Shown here one piece after another: positions 60,901 through 64,000 of a DNA stretch of 64,000 nucleotides. Position numbers and translations under genes: made by a program. Under the pieces are notes generated by a model, which did not search any database, was not told the origin of the DNA, and saw nothing but the letters and a program-made list of their open reading frames with translations. Source of the stretch: Heliopora coerulea (Eukaryota; Cnidaria; Anthozoa; Scleralcyonacea; Helioporidae); NCBI GenBank assembly GCA_030142905.1, contig JASJOG010000014.1:930001-994000 (forward strand), written 5' to 3'. Position 1 is the stretch's first letter. Each line of letters opens with the position of its first letter.

Positions 60901-63900
60901 AACCCTAAGAAATAAACCCTAAGAAATACTCTCTGTATAAAGAAAACCTTTATTTCAATATAACTGTATATTACACCTAGATAACCCCTGTACAGTGGAA
61001 GCCTGCTGTACATGCTTCACCATACATGTAACACATGACTTGGCACAACATGGTTGAATCATGGACCTCAAAATTCTAGTTACCAGTCCTCCACAGCATG
61101 CATTATTGCTGCTGACCTTGAAGCAATGTCAAACCAGGTCAAAACAGTTTCAAAAAAAAAGGTTGAAAATAAAAATGAAAATTTATGGAAAGATCACATG
61201 AATGACAACAATCTGTTTGACTTACAACAGTGACTCAACTGAAATAATGCTTGAATACAGTAGCATTAGATTGTTTATCTATGATATACAAATTTACACA
61301 AACATATAAATTCCAATTACATGTACAGTAAGATGGCATAATGCATAGTGTACTAGAAGGGCCAACACAGGAGACCTGAAAATGATTACAGTGTAGATAC
61401 TGAAGAACTTCAACAACTGCCTTCAATGAAATGCATGGTTCAGTCTACTGGAACAACTTTAAAATAGATTGAATCCTACAAGAACTCTCTAGCTTCCACT
61501 ATCCTTAAGCTTCACCATCTATTATGCCAAGTCAAGCCTGAATCACAAAGTTGTAAACAATTAAAACTTACTGATTTATTGATTAAAATGTTGAATAGCT
61601 TTTCAACAGCTCAAGTAGAGGTTAACAGTGTGTCTGGCTATGGGAAATTAACAATTTTCAAATATAGTACAAGTTAATTACATGTCAATGTTCTCATTAA
61701 ATATGTGTAGGGCATTTGCCTAGATGTGATTACAACTCACGTCTGCTGTAAGTGATATACTGTATTACAGGACAATGCTATAACAAACTCCTGACTTTAC
61801 AGGTTAGGCTCACAAATGAACTGATGTGATGTATCCATAAAATCAATAAAATTTCTTCTTGATACATGTTAAATTTTTCAGACAAAATTCACTGCTAAAC
61901 AAACTTAAAATATAGAATTATTATATTATTTAACACAAGTCAAGTTAATGACAAAATTCAAATGAATCAATGTACTTATTTAAACATAACTTCAGAGGAT
62001 GATGATGTACATGTATGTGATCATTGCAGAGCTGTCAGCTGAAAGGTGTATACTCCATAAAATTTTTGGTTAGATCTTGGGAAATTTGTCAACAAATTTG
62101 TATTGTCAGTCAAAAGAAGTTGATATTTATCTCCTTATTTTGTATGAAATCTGGTGCAAAATGAATCTTTAACAGATGATCTTTGTTGTATTAATACATA
62201 CTGCACTGTACTGAACTGTACAGCCATAGCCACTCACTGGTATCATAGTAAAGTCACTTGCAGTTAACCTGTTGTGTCAAACTGATTAAGACAATTGGTG
62301 AAAGAGCTCATATGGGATAACTTCCTAGGTGGATGGAGTAGGCAGATTAGAATACAACAGTTGTTTTACGGCTATTTTCCCTGCTTACGCAGGGGTTGGC
62401 CGGCAGCTCTACACAGCAGCATTCTCCACCTCTCCCTATCCTTCACATCTTTCCTTTTCAACCTGCACTCTCTCATGTCCTTTTCCACCACCTGGCTTCA
62501 TGTTATCCTGTCAGATGGCAAGTTGAGCTACAAGTTTGATATTCCTGTACAGATGTAAATTTATATCCTGCCTAAGCAGCAGCCATGATACACTAATAAA
62601 CATATTAATGACATACTATACTGTATGTTGAAAATGTGGGAGCTTGGAGATATCTTGGATTATACATCTGTCAAGCCCTAACCTCAGTAAAACAATTTCT
62701 AAGCCCCAGATACAGAATGATCAAACTCATCAGAAGACTGTAGGTTTGAACCTTGTCTAGGGTTCAAAATCATTTCTCTGAGGTTACATTTTGACAAAAA
62801 TTCATTTAACATCCAAGGTATATCCAAGCTTCCACACTTCCAACACATATTGCAAGCTATATAAATTGTACAAATAATTACCATGTACCGTACACATACT
62901 GTACTGTAGCTATAAATAATCACCCATAATTTCCCTTATGCTGAATAAAACAATGAACAAATGTCATCATGTACAGTATTAGTTTGGATTCTTATGTAGG
63001 AGCTTATTTAATTACTAGATGTGGCAATCTAGCTCATTCATGTTTTGCTGGTTGTCACTTAGTTAGCTGACATGTGTATTGCAACTATTTGTGAGTTCTT
63101 TCAATAAATAGGGAAAAATAATAGAAAGATCAAAAGAATAAATAAATTTCTTCTTAATAGAACTTATTTATAAATTTTAAAAAGAATGTTCTGAACTATT
63201 GATTATCAAATCTGGTCTCTTACACCATTCAGCAGCATAACAAAACACAATTTCTTAAATCCACTAAGGTGTCACATTACTTAATTGCTTGAATTACTTC
63301 TGCAGTAAAACCATACTATGTAATTGCACTCTAGCTACTGTACATCAGACTCCTATTAGCTTGAGGAACATTTGTCTCCCCTATGAATTCAAAAAAGCGG
63401 AATTTCACTGTACATCATTTATCAATAATTAGCCAATAATACATATGAAGTATGTGAATTTGAATTGTTTGCAAACATATTCAGTACATATTTCATTTGC
63501 TGAAGGGGCAAGAATACGTCAGTGTCATTAAAATGGCTCGAACACCTGAACTACAAACTAAATTTATCCATACATGTTGAAAGCCAATAGTTCCACTGCC
63601 TTTGCACCATAAACCTGAGTTGTAGGTCAGAATTCATTCTGTATAACCTATAGTATACAATACAAAGTATAGTATGCTGTGCTTTAAGAAATTATACGTC
63701 ATGATCGTGATCTTAAAAACATGTTAAGTCCATAGACACACTAATTTAAGTAAGTCAATAAAAACTTCGTACAAGTGCAGTAACTCAGTTCTTACAAACC
63801 ACTTTTTTGCCAGTTTAAAGTTAATACAGTAAGATCTTACCAGCTATCCTCTAAGTCATCTGCAGAGTCGTTCAAGTTAATGAGAGTGACGTCTTCCAAA

Positions 63901-64000
63901 TCAAGACCCTCCCTCTTCTGTGCAACGCCTCCGAAAGCTCCATTTTGAGTATGTCGTAAAAGTTCGTTTTGTCTTTCCAACTTTTTCACCATGTCTTGAA
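39880..64000 (-). CDS. SLAIN motif-containing protein (SLAIN1/2 family), thirteen exons, N-terminus beyond window
   Basis: SLAIN proteins track growing microtubule plus ends and join EB proteins, CLIP-170 and the polymerase ch-TOG. Thirteen minus-strand exons (63841-64000, 60547-60692, 56066-56218, 52697-52783, 50257-50385, 49831-49908, 48063-48152, 47011-47133, 45736-45804, 44671-44739, 44435-44575, 43748-43979, 39880-39949) join in one frame of 514 codons plus stop. Diagnostic parts are LQDMVKKLERQNELLRH (coiled coil), EDSWLYESP with TPTQKS, VRKSLIDKLDDIE, and the C-terminus DSWKDDCY; vertebrate SLAIN2 has the same blocks in order. The middle is basic and Ser/Pro-rich with repeated RRSA and acidic ED motifs. 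All introns are GT-AG. The gene converges with CUL3. One donor (44435) is weak and chosen by phase. Confidence 0.93.
41160..41435. repeat. Minisatellite, GTTATAGTAGGCAGT type, left part
   Basis: About 15-17-bp units (TGTTATAGTAGGCAG, TGTTAGTAGGTGG), diverged. It resumes at 43182-43375 after a transposon. Confidence 0.9.
41436..43179 (-). mobile_element. Tc1-like transposon inserted in a minisatellite, inactive
   Basis: 1744 bp. Both ends read CAnGnGGTTGGCAAAAAAA and match for about 70 bp including AAAAAAGGATTTGTTT and TTAAGTTGTGGGGAG. TA flanks both sides. The transposase is broken in several places. Confidence 0.93.
41804..42910 (-). pseudogene. Tc1-like transposase lacking the second catalytic aspartate
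   Basis: N-terminal helix-turn-helix (NQQILGCLHAGWSLRKIATE), WSDESPF (first Asp), NIMVWGCFSWYG and SPDLNPTENLW (Glu) are present in different frames. Where related enzymes have QDNDPKHTS, this copy has PKHTSKHTS: the DN pair is gone and a short duplication took its place, so it could not be catalytic even if the frames were joined. Confidence 0.85.
43182..43375. repeat. Minisatellite, right part
   Basis: Continuation of the GTTATAGTAGGCAGT array after the transposon. Confidence 0.85.
43500..43690. repeat. MITE copy (TACGTCCTGAAG family)
   Basis: Shares GTCGTATACGA, GCTCACnAAnnTnGnAATACG and CCTGAAGnCT with the nested repeat at 26318-26465. Confidence 0.6.
43748..43979 (-). CDS. SLAIN exon 12 in this window
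   Basis: Acceptor TTTTCTGAAG. Encodes VQRRSSANVPTDSNTTRSRL, LAKSDESISSRTQLMPRGM, IVTRRSLLTPPSSGSNSPKN, SRIAFA. Donor GTAATT, phase 2. The largest exon; Ser/Arg/Pro-rich as in SLAIN C-terminal halves. Confidence 0.88.
44190..44350. repeat. MITE with inverted repeats of about 60 bp
   Basis: AATAAACAATTATTGGATGA...CAGACCGAGGT on the left matches the reverse complement of the right end (ACCGAGGTCTGG...TCCAGTAATTGTTTTATT). It lies in the intron about 85 bp from a SLAIN coding exon. Confidence 0.8.
44435..44575 (-). CDS. SLAIN exon 11 in this window
   Basis: Acceptor GACATTCACCAG. Encodes NSQYPEAVTSFPPNIVNYST, ELSKKEKLLDADDVTTSKPR, KLQNSK. The proposed donor GTGGCC is weak; it is the only nearby GT giving the phase the next exon needs and makes the length (141) divisible by three like its neighbours. 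Confidence 0.6.
44671..44739 (-). CDS. SLAIN exon 10 in this window
   Basis: Acceptor TTAAATAG, donor GTATGT, phases 1-1. Encodes AGRRSAGSRGSMEDLLDVDD, then NA. Combines the RRSA and acidic ED motifs. Confidence 0.87.
44951..45348. repeat. MITE-like repeat rich in ACCGGT words
   Basis: GACCGGTACGAAGTC near the left faces GAATTCGTACCGGCC at the right, with GACCGGT and GGACCGGTC inside. The right end TGATTACATGAGG, read inverted, resembles that of the element at 1225-1753. Confidence 0.55.
45736..45804 (-). CDS. SLAIN exon 9 in this window
   Basis: Acceptor CTTTTAAG, donor GTATGA, phases 1-1, 69 nt. Encodes VRIRRSASPSPDSRSKLQPR, then ST. Resembles the exon at 49831-49908. Confidence 0.87.
46405..46905 (+). 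repeat. Polypurine GAAGAA tract of about 500 bp
   Basis: Nearly pure A/G on this strand (GAAGAAGAA, GAAAAAGAAG). In the SLAIN pre-mRNA it is a long pyrimidine tract. Long Leu/Phe/Ser frames opposite it are artefacts. Confidence 0.95.
47011..47133 (-). CDS. SLAIN exon 8 in this window
   Basis: Acceptor CATATAG, donor GTAACG, phases 1-1. Encodes GPIVKRSALALPKPSSEGLS, KQLWYSGPVNQMNRQKTKTD. Its start matches the exon at 50257-50385. Confidence 0.88.
47280..47930. repeat. Interspersed repeats, including a second GCTTTATCGGGT MITE
   Basis: 47300-47400 holds an inverted GAACGA/TCGTTC repeat with GAGGCGAAGCCGAGG. 47790-47925 resembles the MITE at 37930-38100 (CCAAACTTTCTT, CTGCTTTATCGGGT, AAAACACTCG). 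Confidence 0.55.
48063..48152 (-). CDS. SLAIN exon 7 in this window
   Basis: Acceptor GGCTCCAG, donor GTTAGT, phases 1-1. Encodes MENNGKERDTPDTSSQSSLE, then GLEDDSNVK. Resembles the exon at 52697-52783. Confidence 0.87.
48440..49080 (+). mobile_element. RTE-like LINE relic
   Basis: Plus-strand readings in broken frames include CKWRRMSGIVRDIKMPTKLW, VEKAEMRKVRWILDIM, IQKIRNEDVRARL, WWLGQ and DRTQWRRKIRSADP, the C-terminal region of RTE-type LINEs. Antisense to the host gene; heavily decayed. Confidence 0.7.
49081..49800. other. SLAIN intron sequence, no feature seen
   Basis: AT-rich; ATGATAT/ATATCAT words recur at 49650-49760 without clear units. Confidence 0.5.
49831..49908 (-). CDS. SLAIN exon 6 in this window
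   Basis: Acceptor CATCTTTAAAG, donor GTAGGT, phases 1-1. Encodes MRTTASPPADDNLRIQPRSR, then RTPFM. Confidence 0.86.
50257..50385 (-). CDS. SLAIN exon 5 in this window
   Basis: Acceptor GTACTGCAG, donor GTACTC, phases 1-1. Encodes GPVLRRSALAKEGDSELVRP, RKTPSQPGSNSPLEVRRLAN, TST. Confidence 0.88.
52364..52580. repeat. Cluster of TTTCACATNTGAAA palindromes
   Basis: At least ten TTTCAC or GTGAAA half-sites in about 210 bp, several joined as near-palindromes (TTTCACATATGAAA, TTTCACAAGTGAAA). Non-coding, in a SLAIN intron. Confidence 0.75.
52697..52783 (-). CDS. SLAIN exon 4 in this window
   Basis: Acceptor TTTTATAG, donor GTTCGT, phases 1-1. Encodes KSEESLLDSSQLDTSSHGSA, then EDLDDEPQ. Confidence 0.88.
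53225..53290 (-). mobile_element. tRNA-derived SINE head
   Basis: Minus strand TAGCTCATCTGGTAGAGAAGC (A box, 53263-53283) and TGCTCGAATCC (B box, about 53230-53240). The T arm does not pair, so it is not a functional tRNA. Confidence 0.6.
53390..53495. repeat. Small inverted repeat
   Basis: TTTCAGAATCATCCTCAGGGTAA faces TTACCCTAAGAATGATTCTGAAA about 50 bp later. MITE-like. Confidence 0.7.
53500..55220. other. SLAIN intron sequence, no gene seen
   Basis: AT-rich. TCTGACTCTNATTTCGCAGAGTG occurs near 53100 and again near 53610, each followed by a GGCGTT...GGGTAAA word, so an interspersed repeat is present twice. Confidence 0.5.
55235..55325 (-). mobile_element. tRNA-derived SINE head
   Basis: Minus strand TAGCCGAATGGTTAGATCG (A box, 55296-55314) and GGCTTGATCCCC (B box, about 55258-55270), followed by CTCAGAAATCATTTTTC, shared with the SINE at 19895-20000. 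Confidence 0.65.
56066..56218 (-). CDS. SLAIN exon 3 in this window
   Basis: Acceptor CTTTTCTTAG, donor GTAAGT, phases 1-1. Encodes EINKVRTYQRPEGRISSLST, AKDSLFFQPTNKVTLAKGRT, GVMQVESEGKQ. No clear counterpart in vertebrate SLAINs recalled. Confidence 0.85.
57470..58853 (+). mobile_element. L2-like LINE, 5'-truncated, in a SLAIN intron
   Basis: Starts within the reverse transcriptase (FNLDKNLVYGMILVDYTKAF, DMVGHHLL; YGVLQGSTLGPLLF; LYADDTTI). It continues in other frames (RVLKLLKRAARVIL, RLKWLPF, KLWNSLPLELR, PIFKKTLWNRIF) and ends in repeated TGACT at 58838-58853. Antisense to the host gene; several frameshifts. Confidence 0.87.
57523..57876 (+). pseudogene. L2-like reverse transcriptase fragment
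   Basis: 117 codons with VDYTKAFD (first catalytic Asp), LQGSTLGPLLF and YADD catalytic pair. Ends at TAA, where the natural frame continues shifted. Confidence 0.85.
58854..60000. other. SLAIN intron sequence, no gene seen
   Basis: Contains a (CTCTCCCC)n run at 59470-59505. The 115-codon minus frame at 59440-59787 spans it and has no splice support or recognisable similarity. Confidence 0.5.
60035..60345 (+). repeat. GAATGAATGG-type simple repeat
   Basis: GGAATGAATGAATAGAAT and ACAAATGGACTGAATAG units in a degenerate GAATG/AATGG array. A separate (AATC)n run is at 60418-60470. Confidence 0.92.
60547..60692 (-). CDS. SLAIN exon 2 in this window
   Basis: Acceptor CCATTAAAG, donor GTACAG, phase 2 in and 1 out. 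Encodes LYESPVKQATPTQKSITSSK, WAKTVTTEGLDDVRKSLIDK, LDDIEAQQ. The SWLY-SP and RKSLIDKLD blocks identify the family. Confidence 0.94.
60693..63840 (-). other. SLAIN intron, CpG-poor
   Basis: No mobile element or gene recognised, except a possible repeat at about 62360-62530. Scarcely any CG dinucleotide occurs from 60.7 to 61.7 kb, while TACATG, TGTACA and CATG words abound. Confidence 0.7.
63841..64000 (-). CDS. SLAIN exon 1 in this window (continues past the edge)
   Basis: Donor GTAAGA. Encodes QDMVKKLERQNELLRHTQNG, AFGGVAQKREGLDLEDVTLI, NLNDSADDLEDS. The coiled coil matches the N-terminal QELVKKLE region of SLAIN2. In-frame sequence runs on to the edge, so the Met here is internal. Confidence 0.92.

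Overview
This window is nuclear DNA of an animal. Short coding exons sit in long introns, and most of the rest is a dense mix of mobile elements. Two conserved single-copy genes could be rebuilt exon by exon, with every splice phase closing. They converge on each other. The organism is most likely a cnidarian (anthozoan). That is an inference from the ancestral-type gene structure and the element mix (Tc1, hAT, CR1/L2, RLE-type LINEs, Penelope, tRNA SINEs and many MITEs); nothing in the sequence names the species.

Left part, + strand, 3811-20252: the last nine exons of CUL3, the cullin-3 scaffold of BTB-CUL3-RBX1 ubiquitin ligases. They encode 218 residues, including the NEDD8-acceptor lysine and the terminal winged-helix domain. 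The intron at 15677-16489 has no GT donor; it has the hallmarks of a minor-spliceosome (U12) AT-AG intron. The 8.7-kb intron at 5920-14664 holds a chain of restriction-like-endonuclease LINE copies, each following the (AAT)n tail of the one before. Upstream lie a partial Tc1 element (1-683) and a decayed hAT element with a clear 8-bp target duplication (2216-3462).

Right part, - strand, 64000-39880: thirteen exons of a SLAIN-motif microtubule plus-end protein (SLAIN1/2 family). They give 514 residues running from the N-terminal coiled coil (which continues past the window edge) to the conserved C-terminus ending DSWKDDCY. Its middle exons are nearly all phase 1-1. Two successive exon triplets look like tandem duplicates.

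Between the genes (20.3-39.9 kb) no gene could be proved. This stretch holds tRNA-derived SINEs, a fold-back element, a long-TIR element, a nearly full-length CR1/L2-like LINE (27.0-30.1 kb), a complete Tc1-like element (33225-34569), a satellite of about 155-bp period (34.73-36.43 kb) and two Penelope-like 3' ends with GIY-YIG remains (37.5-38.6 kb).

The SLAIN introns carry a further dead Tc1-like element inserted in a minisatellite, RTE-like and L2-like LINE relics, MITEs, a 0.5-kb polypurine tract, a GGAAT-like simple repeat, and a strongly CpG-poor stretch at 60.7-63.8 kb. No prokaryotic features, CRISPR arrays, rRNA genes or convincing functional tRNA genes were seen.
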